NCBI RefSeq assembly: GCF_038396635.1
Contig: NZ_CP121687.1
Span: forward strand, 310,001 to 374,000
Length of the DNA stretch: 64,000 nt
Direction: 5' to 3'
DNA from: Defluviitalea saccharophila
GTDB taxonomy: Bacteria; Bacillota; Clostridia; Lachnospirales; Defluviitaleaceae
Numbering within the stretch: position 1 is the stretch's first letter; each line of letters starts with the position of its first letter. Under the pieces are notes generated by a model, which was not told the DNA's origin, made no database searches, and saw only the letters and a list, made by a program, of their open reading frames with translations. Shown piece after piece: positions 1-8,747 of this stretch. The position numbers and the translations under genes were made by a program.

Positions 1-1262
1 CAAGTCGTGTTACTTTTAATGAAGTTTTTAGCCAAACCCTTCAAGGAGCCAGCGGAGCAAGTGCACAGACGGGAAGAGGCGGAAGAAATCCAATGCAGGT
101 TGGGTTAGGAGCTAATATTGCTTCAGTGGATACACTGATGACCACTGGTGCCGCTCAAAGAACAGATAATCCTTTTGATTTAATGATCAATGGAGATGGA
201 TTCTTTGTAGTAGGAGATGAAAGCGGAACATATTTCACAAGAGCCGGTGCCTTTCGTAAGGATGACGAAGGAAATTTAGTTATTCCTAATGGTATGAAAG
301 TTAAAGGCTGGCCTGCGGCAGATGACGGAACAAGAATTCAAAGAGGTGCCGTAGTGGATATAAAACTGGATAATCCAGAAAACCTGACAGCAGCTCCGGC
401 AGCTACAACAAACCTTCGTATTGAGGGAAATGTTAATCTTGCCGATGGTGGCAATTTTGCGACTGAAGAAGGTGGTATTCCAATTCAACTTAAATTTTAC
501 GATACTTTAGGAAATTTATATTCAACAAATTTGACGATGAGATATGATTCTACTGACACTGAAAAAAATTGGAAAATAGATATTCCGGACACTTTAACTT
601 TAACGGATTCAGCTGGTAATGAGTATACATTAAGTAATGTAGGTTCTGTTGAAGGAGATCCTGTAGTAATTGAATTTGATGAAAATGGAAACCTTAATAA
701 AACAAATTCCTCAGGAAATGGAATATTTACAATATCTCAAAATGGAACTGCCGATGCTGAATTTGATTTATCAGAGGACATTACTGCAGGCAACCCTGTT
801 AAAGCTCATCTCGGACCTCTTACAGTGGATTTTAGTGGATTAACACAATACAACCAAAAAACAAATGTTGACCCTCTTATGGGAGATGCTAACGGATTAG
901 GTGCAGGTCGTGAACCTGGAGAACTTACTGGATACAATATTGGAGCAGACGGAATTATTATAGGACAATACAGCAATGGTCAACAGAAAATGTTAGGGCA
1001 AGTAGTTATTGCAAACTTTAGGAACCCTGCCGGGCTTCAAAAGGTTGGAGACAATCTCTTTACAACAACTCCTAACTCAGGGGAGTTTGACGGTATTGGA
1101 GAGGAACCTGATCTTCAAGGAGGAGTTCTGGAGATGTCTAATGTAGATCTTGCTAAAGAATTTACAGAAATGATTACTACTCAGAGGGGATTCCAGGCTA
1201 ACTCACGAATAATTACTTCTTCAGATGAAATGCTTCAAGAGTTAGTTAATTTAAAACGTTAA
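1..1262 (+). CDS. flgE: flagellar hook protein FlgE (5'-truncated by window edge)
   Basis: The reading frame is open from base 3, so the true start lies upstream of the window. It encodes the hook subunit that polymerises outside the cell into the joint between rod and filament. Visible are the conserved FlgE/F/G segment with PFDLMINGDGFFVV, a variable middle region, the TGYNIGADGIIIGQYSNGQ stretch typical of hook proteins, and the C-terminal ITTQRGFQANSRII helix of the rod/hook/HAP family that packs in the filament core. Only about 30 residues before the first in-frame Met (base 93) are visible. The gene precedes swrD and motAB, the usual Clostridia order. Identity is clear; only the N-terminus is missing. 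Confidence 0.95.
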   Translation, partial: SRVTFNEVFSQTLQGASGASAQTGRGGRNPMQVGLGANIASVDTLMTTGAAQRTDNPFDLMINGDGFFVVGDESGTYFTRAGAFRKDDEGNLVIPNGMKVKGWPAADDGTRIQRGAVVDIKLDNPENLTAAPAATTNLRIEGNVNLADGGNFATEEGGIPIQLKFYDTLGNLYSTNLTMRYDSTDTEKNWKIDIPDTLTLTDSAGNEYTLSNVGSVEGDPVVIEFDENGNLNKTNSSGNGIFTISQNGTADAEFDLSEDITAGNPVKAHLGPLTVDFSGLTQYNQKTNVDPLMGDANGLGAGREPGELTGYNIGADGIIIGQYSNGQQKMLGQVVIANFRNPAGLQKVGDNLFTTTPNSGEFDGIGEEPDLQGGVLEMSNVDLAKEFTEMITTQRGFQANSRIITSSDEMLQELVNLKR

Positions 1263-1271
1263 AATAAAGTT

Positions 1272-1310
1272 CACACACTTTAAGTTATACTAACTAACTT
1301 AAAGTGTGTG
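1272..1310 (+). other. perfect intercistronic hairpin after flgE
   Basis: Bases 1272-1287 and 1295-1310 form a perfect 16-bp inverted repeat with a 7-base loop, starting 9 bases after the flgE stop. No clear T run follows (only gaaatttatt), so it is not a textbook intrinsic terminator. It could be a weak or partial terminator, a 3' mRNA-stabilising element or a processing site that sets hook protein level apart from downstream genes. The structure is read directly; the function is inferred. Confidence 0.6.
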
Positions 1311-1376
1311 GAAATTTATTATGCCTTTTTACAATGAAATTTTAAATTTAAGCTACAAAAGGCGGGATAGATCAAT

Positions 1377-1580
1377 ATGATTAAAGTAACGAGATTGAAC
1401 GATACACAGATTGTTATTAATGCAGAATTAATCGAATTTGTAGAAGAAACTCCTGATACGGTAATAACTATGACAACAGGACGCAAAATTGTTGTAAAAG
1501 AAACAGTTGATGAGGTTATCGACATAGTGATACAATATAAACAAAAAATTTACAGTCGAATAGATCATCTAGCAGAGTGA
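1377..1580 (+). CDS. swrD: FlbD/SwrD family flagellar protein
   Basis: A 67-residue protein starting MIKVTRLN with the INAELIEFVEETPDTVITMTTG core typical of the FlbD family. In Bacillus subtilis the member SwrD raises flagellar motor torque and is needed for swarming. It has no signal peptide or membrane segment, so it is probably cytoplasmic. An AGGCGGG ribosome site lies about ten bases upstream. It sits between flgE and motA, and the direct neighbourhood of the stator genes fits a role in motor power. Length matches the family. The assignment is secure; the molecular mechanism is not known from sequence. Confidence 0.92.
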   Translation: MIKVTRLNDTQIVINAELIEFVEETPDTVITMTTGRKIVVKETVDEVIDIVIQYKQKIYSRIDHLAE

Positions 1581-1590
1581 GGTGGAATTC

Positions 1591-2385
1591 TTGGACATTT
1601 CAACCATAGCAGGGCTTATAAGCGGAATAGTGTTTATTGTAGTATCAATTATGATGAATGGAAGATTAGGTTTATTCTTTGATGCGCCTTCTGTTATGAT
1701 TACAATTGGAGGTACATTCGCATCCGTTTTAATCTCCTATCCTTTAAATAAATTTTTTAATTCATTAAAATCAGCACGTTTAATTTTTCAAACTAAGGAA
1801 TTTAATACTGGAAATGTTATTCAAAGAATTATTGATTTAGCAAATATTGCTAGAAAAGAAGGACTGCTCGCGCTTGAAGAGGCAGCTCAGTCCATGGAAG
1901 ATAAATTTTTGCAAAAAGGAATATTATTAATCGTAGACGGTACTGACCCTGAATTAGTTAGAAATATATTAGAGACAGAATTAGCTTTTATTGAAGGACG
2001 ACATAAGGAAGTCCAAGGGTTTTGGGAGACTGTTGCGAGTCTAGGTCCTGCATGGGGGATGATAGGAACATTAATTGGTCTTATCAATATGCTAGACCAA
2101 TTGAACGATCCCTCTGCTATTGGTCCAGCAATGGCAGTTGCATTGGTAACAACTTTTTACGGTTCAATTGTTGCGAACTTCTTTGCTAACCCCGTTGCTA
2201 ATAAACTAAAAATTAGAAGCAGTGAAGAAGTTTTATTAAAAGAAGTTATGATTGAGGGGCTCCTTTCCATTCAAGCTGGAGAGAATCCAAGAATCATTGA
2301 AGAAAAATTAAAAGCATTCTTATCACCAACCTTACGCGATACTGTTAAAGAAAACAATGAAGGTGAAACAAAGGCGGGTGAATAA
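1591..2385 (+). CDS. motA: flagellar motor stator protein MotA
   Basis: This is the proton-channel stator subunit of the flagellar motor, an inner-membrane protein with four transmembrane helices and a large cytoplasmic loop that contacts FliG. The sequence has the N-terminal MDISTIAGLISG helix, a cytoplasmic region around residues 60-140, and the VASLGPAWGMIGTLIGLI segment of the third membrane helix. I chose the TTG at 1591 because GAGGTGG lies six bases before it; a GTG at 1582 would overlap that ribosome site. The gene ends one base before motB starts, so stator stoichiometry is probably set by coupled translation. MotA and MotP are hard to separate by sequence alone. Confidence 0.95.
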   Translation: MDISTIAGLISGIVFIVVSIMMNGRLGLFFDAPSVMITIGGTFASVLISYPLNKFFNSLKSARLIFQTKEFNTGNVIQRIIDLANIARKEGLLALEEAAQSMEDKFLQKGILLIVDGTDPELVRNILETELAFIEGRHKEVQGFWETVASLGPAWGMIGTLIGLINMLDQLNDPSAIGPAMAVALVTTFYGSIVANFFANPVANKLKIRSSEEVLLKEVMIEGLLSIQAGENPRIIEEKLKAFLSPTLRDTVKENNEGETKAGE

Positions 2386-2386
2386 A

Positions 2387-3160
2387 ATGTCTAGAAGACG
2401 ACAGGAAGAAGAAGTAAAACAAGGTGCTCCGGAATGGATGAATACCTATGGAGATATGGTTACTTTACTACTTACGTTTTTTATTCTTCTTTTTTCGATG
2501 TCAACTGTAGATATTGAAAAGTTTAGAGCTTTTATCAATTCTATGGAAGGCTCTATTGGAATATTGCAGGGAGGTTCGACTATAGGCGATGGCAGTGAAG
2601 TAGGAAATGGTATTAATCAATTGCCAGATTTAGAAAAGCTTCTTTCTGAAACTACTGAAAAAATGAATTTAAAAAGCCTTGAAGAACTGAAAAAGATGCA
2701 TTCAGATTTAGAAAACTATATTCAAGAAAATAATTTGACGGAAAAAGTAGATGCTAAACTAGGTGACTATTATGTAACATTAACTTTTAAAGATGGAGTC
2801 CTTTTTGATACAGGTAAAGCGAATTTAAAGCCAGAGGCAATTGAGGTGTTAGACAAGATAGGAATTCAGCTTTCAAAATATCCCAACAATAGGATTCGGT
2901 TTGAAGGACATACAGATAATGTTCCAATTCGTACAGCTCAATTTCCGAGCAATTGGGAATTATCAGCAGCAAGAGCTATTGCAGTTGCGAAGTATTATAT
3001 TGATGAATTATCTTTCAATCCTAAACAATTTTCAACGGAAGGTTTTGGAGAGTATTCCCCTATAGCCGATAATTCTACTGCAGAGGGGAGAGCAAAAAAT
3101 AGAAGAGTAGAAATAAAGATTTTGAGTGAATATGCTTCATATGCAGTTCTTAACCAGTAA
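2387..3160 (+). CDS. motB: flagellar motor stator protein MotB
   Basis: The protein has one N-terminal membrane helix (about residues 24-42) preceded by PEWMNTYGDMVTLL, with Asp23 in the position of the essential proton-binding aspartate of MotB. A linker/plug region follows, then a C-terminal OmpA-like peptidoglycan-binding domain with RFEGHTDNVPI and the AKNRRVEI signature. It anchors the stator to the cell wall and forms the ion channel with MotA. ATG 2387 is preferred over an upstream in-frame ATG at 2357 inside motA, because AGGCGGG precedes it. It is followed by fliL after 21 bases. Confidence 0.95.
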   Translation: MSRRRQEEEVKQGAPEWMNTYGDMVTLLLTFFILLFSMSTVDIEKFRAFINSMEGSIGILQGGSTIGDGSEVGNGINQLPDLEKLLSETTEKMNLKSLEELKKMHSDLENYIQENNLTEKVDAKLGDYYVTLTFKDGVLFDTGKANLKPEAIEVLDKIGIQLSKYPNNRIRFEGHTDNVPIRTAQFPSNWELSAARAIAVAKYYIDELSFNPKQFSTEGFGEYSPIADNSTAEGRAKNRRVEIKILSEYASYAVLNQ

Positions 3161-3181
3161 TGCTTTAAAGGGGGAAATACA

Positions 3182-3676
3182 ATGGAAAAAAACAAAATAT
3201 TTATCTTTGCTACTATCGGTGTTTTATTTGCAGCTGTAATTGCTGTTTCTGTTGCGCTTTTTTTTACTCTGAATTCATTAAAATCGATTGCTGATACAAG
3301 TCAACAGAGTGCATCGATTGCAGAAGAGAAAAAAGTAAATCCGAAAGATATAACTATTTTTTCTATTAGTGAGCCAATAACTGCTAACTTAATTGATGAT
3401 AAAGGTAAGGATGAAAAGCATATTCTTCGTTTATCAGTAGGGTTAGCTTTAGATAGTACTAAGAAAGATTATAAAGCCTTAAATGAAGATTTAAGCGGAA
3501 AAATGGAGGTTTTAAGACACGTTATCATCAGCGTCATTCGAAATAAAACATATGAAGAGATGCAAGAGCCCAATGTTCAAGAGTTGATGGGCAAAGAAAT
3601 ATTAAATAAGATTAAAACAGAATTTCAAACGGAAACAATAGTAGATATTTATTTTGGTGAGTTTTTTGTTCAATAG
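3182..3676 (+). CDS. fliL: flagellar basal body-associated protein FliL
   Basis: A 164-residue single-pass membrane protein: hydrophobic helix at about residues 7-29, then an extracytoplasmic domain with the ILRLSVGLALD strand typical of FliL. FliL proteins ring the stator units and support their activation and torque; the placement directly after motAB fits. GGGGGAA precedes the ATG. Length is normal for the family and I see no anomalies. Sequence conservation in FliL is modest, so context contributes to the call. Confidence 0.9.
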   Translation: MEKNKIFIFATIGVLFAAVIAVSVALFFTLNSLKSIADTSQQSASIAEEKKVNPKDITIFSISEPITANLIDDKGKDEKHILRLSVGLALDSTKKDYKALNEDLSGKMEVLRHVIISVIRNKTYEEMQEPNVQELMGKEILNKIKTEFQTETIVDIYFGEFFVQ

Positions 3677-3714
3677 CTTTGAAATATTCTAGATCTATTA
3701 TGGGAGGTGGTTAA

Positions 3715-4701
3715 ATGGGTGAAGTTCTATCACAAAATGAAATAGACGAGCTGTTAAAAGCTTTAAATACAGGAGAGTTAGATGTTACAAATATTCAAAC
3801 CACTGACCGGGAAAAACATATAAAAAACTATGATTTTGCCAGACCTTCGAAGTTTGCGAAGGAACAATTAAGAACTTTAGAAATTATTTTTGATAATTAC
3901 TCTCGAATTGTATCAACGTATTTATCCGGTTATTTACGCACTCCAACGCAAATAGATGTTATTAATGCAGAAGCCGTAACTTATTACGAATTTAGTAATT
4001 CTTTAGCGAATCCGGTCATTTTGTCCAGTGTAGACTTTTCTCCTTTAAAAGGATCAATTTTGCTGGAACTCTCTCCTAATTTGGGATATTGCATTATAGA
4101 TAGAATTTTAGGCGGCAAGGGTTCCATGATTGATAAAATAAGGGAATTTACGGAGATAGAAAGAATACTTTTAGAAAGAATGGTATCTCAACTAGTAAAT
4201 TTGTTACGAGAACCATGGGAAAATGTTGTTGAAATTAATCCTAGGCTGGAGAAAATTGAGACTAACTCTCAATTTGCTCAAATTATATCACCTAATGAAA
4301 TGATTGCCCTTGTAACTTTGAATATGAAAATTGGCGAAGTTGAAGGGATGATGAATATTTGTATACCTCATTTGGTTATTGAACCAATAATGGATAGGCT
4401 CAATACCAAGTACTGGTTTACAACCGTAGAACAGGATGACAATGTAACTTATAGAACATATTTAGAAAAGCGATTGGAGATCGCAAAAATTCCTGTTAGA
4501 GCGGTTCTAGGTAAAACATATATTACTGTTGGAGAATTTATAAATCTTCAAGTAGGTGATGTAATAAAGCTAGATTCATATACAAATTCTGACCTTGATG
4601 TTATGGTTGGAAATCTTTTGAAGTTTCGTGCGAAACCGGGACTATTCAAAAATAGAAATTCTATTCAAATTACTTCAATAGTGAGGAAGGAGGATGAGTA
4701 A
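3715..4701 (+). CDS. fliM: flagellar motor switch protein FliM
   Basis: The N-terminus carries LSQNEIDELLKAL, the CheY-phosphate binding peptide of FliM. A CheC-like middle domain follows (about residues 45-235, including ILLELSPNLGYCIIDRILGGKG) and then a C-terminal SpoA/FliN-like domain (about 245-320). FliM forms the C-ring with FliG and FliY and transmits CheY signals to the rotor. GGGAGGTGG precedes the start. The stop overlaps the fliY start by one base (TAATG), indicating translational coupling of the two switch proteins. Confidence 0.97.
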   Translation: MGEVLSQNEIDELLKALNTGELDVTNIQTTDREKHIKNYDFARPSKFAKEQLRTLEIIFDNYSRIVSTYLSGYLRTPTQIDVINAEAVTYYEFSNSLANPVILSSVDFSPLKGSILLELSPNLGYCIIDRILGGKGSMIDKIREFTEIERILLERMVSQLVNLLREPWENVVEINPRLEKIETNSQFAQIISPNEMIALVTLNMKIGEVEGMMNICIPHLVIEPIMDRLNTKYWFTTVEQDDNVTYRTYLEKRLEIAKIPVRAVLGKTYITVGEFINLQVGDVIKLDSYTNSDLDVMVGNLLKFRAKPGLFKNRNSIQITSIVRKEDE

Positions 4702-5897
4702 TGGGAGATATGCTTTCGCAAGCAGAAATTGATGCATTGTTAGGTGGGACAGATGCAGATTTTAACGATTCTAATGATGCATATGATGTAGCCCAAGATA
4801 CCCTTACAGAAGATGAAAAAGACGCATTAGGAGAAATAGGCAATATAAGTATGGGTACTTCTGCAACAACATTATTTACATTATTAAATCAAAAAGTAAC
4901 CATTACAACTCCAAAAGTAAAGGTTATGACTTGGAGTGAGTTATCCAAAGAATATAATGAGTCCTGCGTAGCAATTAATGTTGAATATAAAGAAGGATTA
5001 AGGGGAACAAACTTACTCATATTAAAAGAGGACGATGTTAAGATTATTGCCGATCTGATGATGGGTGGAGATGGGACCAATATACAAGGAGAACTTACAG
5101 AGCTTCACCTTAGTGCTATAAGTGAAGCTATGAATCAAATGGTTGGTTCTGCATCCACATCAATGTCATCGATGTTTAATAAGAAAATAGACATAAATCC
5201 TCCCCATGCATTTGTAGCTCATTTGCAAGAAGGCAATATGATTGATAATTTGGGGTTTGGAGAAGAAGGAATAGTAAGAATAGCTTTCAAAATGGAGATA
5301 GGTAATCTAATTGATAGTGAAATTATGCAAATTCTTCCGGTTGATTTTGCAAAGGGGCTTGTAAATAATCTAATGCATTCTGAGGAAAGTCAGCCTCAGC
5401 AGCCTAAAAAAGTAGAACAACCGGCTAAACCAAGTCCAAGCAGTGCAACTATACAGCAGCAGGAAATAAAGGCAAGTAGTCCACAGCCGGATTTATCCTA
5501 TGCTCAGTATAATCAACCCAATAATATGAGCTATCAAATGCCACCTATTCAACAACCGCAAATGATTCCTCAAAATCCTTACCAACAAAGTGTAAATGTA
5601 CATCCAGCCGAGTTTCAGAATTTTGATGTTGGTTCAATTATGAGGCAGAAAGAAAACATTGACATTATAATGGATGTTCCTTTAGAAGTTACTGTCGAAT
5701 TGGGAAGAACTCATAAATTAATTAAAGAAATACTTGAGTTTAGTCCAGGAACTATTATCGAGTTAGATAAATTGGCTGGTGAGCCTATTGATATTTTAGT
5801 TAATGGGAAATTTGTTGCAAAAGGTGAAGTTGTCGTGATTGATGAAAATTTCGGAATTAGAATTACTGAAATAATCAATCCCGAAAATAGGATATAA
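4701..5897 (+). CDS. fliY: flagellar motor switch phosphatase FliY (CheC-FliN fusion)
   Basis: The architecture is an EIDALLGG CheY-binding N-terminus; a CheC-type phosphatase region with two active-site helices (GEIGNISMGTSATTL near residue 50 and EAMNQMVGSASTSM near 145); a Gln/Pro-rich linker at about residues 230-300; and a C-terminal FliN/SpoA domain ending GIRITEIINPENRI. FliY is the Gram-positive C-ring protein that also dephosphorylates CheY-P at the motor. It replaces FliN, which is absent as a separate gene here. The long low-complexity linker is unremarkable for clostridial FliY. It is coupled to fliM and followed by cheY. Confidence 0.96.
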   Translation: MGDMLSQAEIDALLGGTDADFNDSNDAYDVAQDTLTEDEKDALGEIGNISMGTSATTLFTLLNQKVTITTPKVKVMTWSELSKEYNESCVAINVEYKEGLRGTNLLILKEDDVKIIADLMMGGDGTNIQGELTELHLSAISEAMNQMVGSASTSMSSMFNKKIDINPPHAFVAHLQEGNMIDNLGFGEEGIVRIAFKMEIGNLIDSEIMQILPVDFAKGLVNNLMHSEESQPQQPKKVEQPAKPSPSSATIQQQEIKASSPQPDLSYAQYNQPNNMSYQMPPIQQPQMIPQNPYQQSVNVHPAEFQNFDVGSIMRQKENIDIIMDVPLEVTVELGRTHKLIKEILEFSPGTIIELDKLAGEPIDILVNGKFVAKGEVVVIDENFGIRITEIINPENRI

Positions 5898-6018
5898 TAT
5901 TGCATCAAAGTAAATTTTATTGCTTTTGGCATAGAATTTATTAATAAAATATATTATAATACCTATAAAGTGAACAGCTAGATATTCTTCAATAATCATT
6001 CAAAGGAGAGGGTATTTA

Positions 6019-6381
6019 ATGGCAAAAAAGATATTAATCGTTGATGACGCAGCTTTTATGAGGATGATGATCAAAGATATTTTAACCAAAAATGGATATG
6101 AAATTGCGGCTGAAGCTGAAAATGGTGCGAAAGCAGTAGAAAAATTTAAGGAGTTGGCACCTGATTTAGTGATCATGGATATTACAATGCCTGAGATGGA
6201 TGGTATTCAAGCTGTTAGAGAAATTAAAAAAATAGATGGTAGTGCTACAATTATCATGTGTTCGGCAATGGGACAACAAGCCATGGTAATCGAATCAATA
6301 CAAGCCGGTGCAAAAGACTTTATAGTAAAGCCATTCCAAGCAGATAGAGTGGTTGAAGCTGTAAAGAAGGTTATTGGATAA
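6019..6381 (+). CDS. cheY: chemotaxis response regulator CheY
   Basis: A 120-residue stand-alone receiver domain. Asp9-Asp10 form the acidic pocket, Asp54 in VIMDITMPEMDG is the phosphorylation site, and DFIVKPFQ near the C-terminus supplies the conserved Lys. CheA-phosphorylated CheY binds the motor switch; in Gram-positive flagella CheY-P promotes counter-clockwise rotation. AAAGGAGAGGG precedes the ATG. The 121-base AT-rich gap before it contains a TATAAT at 5955-5960, but I could not pair it with a convincing -35 element. Confidence 0.96.
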   Translation: MAKKILIVDDAAFMRMMIKDILTKNGYEIAAEAENGAKAVEKFKELAPDLVIMDITMPEMDGIQAVREIKKIDGSATIIMCSAMGQQAMVIESIQAGAKDFIVKPFQADRVVEAVKKVIG

Positions 6382-6382
6382 A

Positions 6383-6868
6383 ATGAACGTTCAATTGGAT
6401 TCTTCTTTTTCATTTCTATTATTTCCGAATAGTATTGCTTCTAATAGTGGAGGGCAGGCGAATATAAACTGGTTTAATATGTTAGGCCAGTTTTTTTTCC
6501 TAATATTCCTATTTGCTTCTATTTTATATGGTGCCTATTATGTTACTAAGTGGATTGGAAGATTCCAATACCAAAGATATCAGGGCGGCAATATTAAAGT
6601 ACTAGAATCTGTAGGGATCGGTTACCAAAAGATGCTTCAGCTCATTCAAGTAGGAGACCGTATTTATTTAATTGGTATATCAAAAGATAATATTGTATAT
6701 TTAACAGAAGTTGAAAAAGAAGCCATACAAAATTTAAAAGAAAATATAAAAGATTCGCCTCATATTAAGTTTGATTCTTATTTAAAGCATTGGATTAAAA
6801 AATTAGGCAAAGATTCAGAGAGTACGGACATAAGTTCTGGTGGAGAGAAGCAAGATGAAAATAAGTAA
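6383..6868 (+). CDS. fliO: flagellar biosynthetic protein FliO (FliZ)
   Basis: A single-pass membrane protein (helix at about residues 36-57, LGQFFFLIFLFASILYGAYY) followed by a cytoplasmic domain with a conserved stretch around IKVLESVGIGYQKMLQLIQVGDRIYLIGI, typical of the FliO/FliZ family. FliO assists assembly of the FliP core of the flagellar export gate. I place the start at ATG 6383, two bases after cheY; a TTG at 6374 overlapping cheY is also possible because AAGAAGG is nearer to it. It overlaps fliP at its 3' end. Family similarity is weak in general; position strengthens the call. Confidence 0.85.
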   Translation: MNVQLDSSFSFLLFPNSIASNSGGQANINWFNMLGQFFFLIFLFASILYGAYYVTKWIGRFQYQRYQGGNIKVLESVGIGYQKMLQLIQVGDRIYLIGISKDNIVYLTEVEKEAIQNLKENIKDSPHIKFDSYLKHWIKKLGKDSESTDISSGGEKQDENK

Positions 6869-7661
6869 AAATACAAAATTTTTATTATCTGGAATAATAA
6901 TGATTTTAACTATACAATTACTTTTTGGGCTTGAAGTTTATGCGGAACCTTTAGACAATGCAACATTGACTATACCTCAAATCGGTATTGATGTACAACC
7001 TGCGGAAAGCCCGCAGGAGGTTGTTTCGAGTTTACAAATACTTTTTCTTCTTACAATTATTTCCTTGGCTCCATCCATATTAATTATGATGACGTCATTT
7101 ACAAGAATTATTATAGCATTGCATTTTTTACGTTCTGCATTAGGTACTCAACAAACTCCGCCCAATCAAGTTCTTATAGGACTCGCTTTATTTTTAACCC
7201 TATTCATCATGGGACCTACTTTTTCAGAAATTAATGAACAGGCTCTAAAGCCATATACTGCAGGACAAATATCTCAGGAGGAGGCTCTCGACAAGGCTAT
7301 GAATCCCATGAGAGATTTTATGTTCAGACAAGTAAGGAATAGTGACCTTAATTTATTTATGGGAATTGCACAAATGGATCCTATTGAGAATACTGAAGAT
7401 GTTAGCATAGCAGAGCAAATACCTTCAAGAGTATTAATACCTGCATTTATCATAAGTGAATTAAAGACGGGATTTATGATAGGATTTTTACTATATATTC
7501 CTTTTATTGTTATAGATATGGTTGTAGCCTCTACATTGATGTCAATGGGAATGATGATGCTTCCTCCTGTTATGATTTCTCTTCCTTTTAAAATCCTATT
7601 ATTTGTTATGGTCGATGGATGGAATCTTGTTATTGGACAGCTTGTTCAAACTTTTAGGTAG
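6855..7661 (+). CDS. fliP: flagellar type III export gate protein FliP
   Basis: The sequence shows an N-terminal cleavable signal sequence (hydrophobic residues 9-28, likely cleavage after EVYA), a conserved region around LTIISLAPSILIMMTSFTRI, and two further pairs of membrane helices ending SLPFKILLFVMVDGWNLV. FliP is a pentameric core of the flagellar protein-export channel together with FliQ and FliR. The ATG at 6855 follows GGTGGAG by nine bases and lies inside fliO, so translation is coupled; an upstream GTG at 6840 is less likely. Length of 268 residues is normal. Confidence 0.96.
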   Translation: MKISKNTKFLLSGIIMILTIQLLFGLEVYAEPLDNATLTIPQIGIDVQPAESPQEVVSSLQILFLLTIISLAPSILIMMTSFTRIIIALHFLRSALGTQQTPPNQVLIGLALFLTLFIMGPTFSEINEQALKPYTAGQISQEEALDKAMNPMRDFMFRQVRNSDLNLFMGIAQMDPIENTEDVSIAEQIPSRVLIPAFIISELKTGFMIGFLLYIPFIVIDMVVASTLMSMGMMMLPPVMISLPFKILLFVMVDGWNLVIGQLVQTFR

Positions 7662-7681
7662 AATAAGAGGTGGAAAACCTT

Positions 7682-7948
7682 ATGGAGCAGATGGTTATTG
7701 ATTTGGCACAAGATGCCTTGTTGACTGTTTTAAAAGTTTCAGCACCCATGCTTTTAATGGGTTTAACTGTGGGGTTAATTGTAAGTATATTTCAAACGGT
7801 TACTTCTATTCAGGAATCTACACTGGCTTTTATTCCCAAAATTCTAGCAGTATTTGTGTCCATATTAATATTTGGTCCTTGGATGCTTACCACTCTGATG
7901 GAGTATATAAATAATTTGTATACAAATATGAATATGTATATTCGCTAA
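7682..7948 (+). CDS. fliQ: flagellar type III export gate protein FliQ
   Basis: An 88-residue protein with two membrane helices (about 13-35 and 52-73) and the VGLIVSIFQTVTSIQESTLAFIPKI signature of the FliQ/SpaQ family. It forms the export-gate core with FliP and FliR. The AGAGGTGG site nine bases before ATG 7682 decides the start; a GTG at 7670 falls inside that site. It lies between fliP and fliR as in nearly all flagellated bacteria. Confidence 0.95.
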   Translation: MEQMVIDLAQDALLTVLKVSAPMLLMGLTVGLIVSIFQTVTSIQESTLAFIPKILAVFVSILIFGPWMLTTLMEYINNLYTNMNMYIR

Positions 7949-7961
7949 AGGAAAATTGATC

Positions 7962-8747
7962 ATGGATTTCTTGATGAGTAATGTATTTTTAAGGATAGAT
8001 ATTGTTTTATTAGTTTTTATTAGATTTTTAGGTTTTTTTGTTACCTCTCCAATATTTGGAGGCAGTAATGCTCCTATTTATTCAAAAATAGGTTTTTCTT
8101 TTATTGTAAGTACTATTTTAGTTTCTACGATGCCCACAATGACAGTAACCTATGATGATCATATTTTGGGCTATGCGATTCTTATACTAAAGGAATTGAC
8201 GGTAGGAGCAATTTTTGGATTTTTAGTATATTTAATTTTAAGTATTTTTTATTTAGCAGGACAATTAATAGATTATCAAATAGGGTTTTCAATGATCAGT
8301 GTCTTAGATCCACTAAGCAACATACAAGTACCTATTACTGGTAATCTTTATTATTTTATGATTTTAACAATTCTTTTAATAACCAATGGTCATCATAAAA
8401 TCATTCAGGCATTGTTTTATAGCTATCAAGTACTGCCTATCGGTCAAGCAGTTTTTAGTACTGATCTTTTAGGCAATTATATTGTTATTTTAACGGATAT
8501 TTTTATTATTGCAATTAAAGTTGCCTCTCCAATTATTGGAGCTATTTTAATTCTAGATTTTGCATTAGGTATATTAGCTAGAACAGCTCCTCAGATGAAT
8601 ATGTTTGTTATTGGATTGCCTCTTAAGTTAATCTTAGGATTGGCATGCTTAATAGTTGTAATGCCGTTATTTACAATGATCTATAATTATGTTGCTAAAG
8701 AACTGTTTGAAAAGCTATTTCTCATCATTAAGGGAATGATTCCATGA
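7962..8747 (+). CDS. fliR: flagellar type III export gate protein FliR
   Basis: A 261-residue polytopic membrane protein, about six helices, with RFLGFFVTSPIFGG near the start and LGILARTAPQMNMFVIGLPLK in the C-terminal half, both hallmarks of FliR/SpaR. It completes the FliPQR export channel. TAAAGGA lies nine bases before ATG 7962. The gene overlaps flhB by four bases (ATGA), a coupling that is common and mirrors the fact that FliR and FlhB are sometimes fused in clostridia; here they are separate. Confidence 0.96.
   Translation: MDFLMSNVFLRIDIVLLVFIRFLGFFVTSPIFGGSNAPIYSKIGFSFIVSTILVSTMPTMTVTYDDHILGYAILILKELTVGAIFGFLVYLILSIFYLAGQLIDYQIGFSMISVLDPLSNIQVPITGNLYYFMILTILLITNGHHKIIQALFYSYQVLPIGQAVFSTDLLGNYIVILTDIFIIAIKVASPIIGAILILDFALGILARTAPQMNMFVIGLPLKLILGLACLIVVMPLFTMIYNYVAKELFEKLFLIIKGMIP

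Noticed and set aside
5390-5600. Gln/Pro-rich low-complexity region in fliY as a tandem repeat or frameshift
   Set aside because: The frame stays open and FliN homology resumes; such linkers are normal in FliY.
5898-6018. Internal promoter before cheY (TATAAT at 5955-5960)
   Set aside because: No acceptable -35 at 16-18 bases, and the AT-rich gap makes a chance TATAAT likely.
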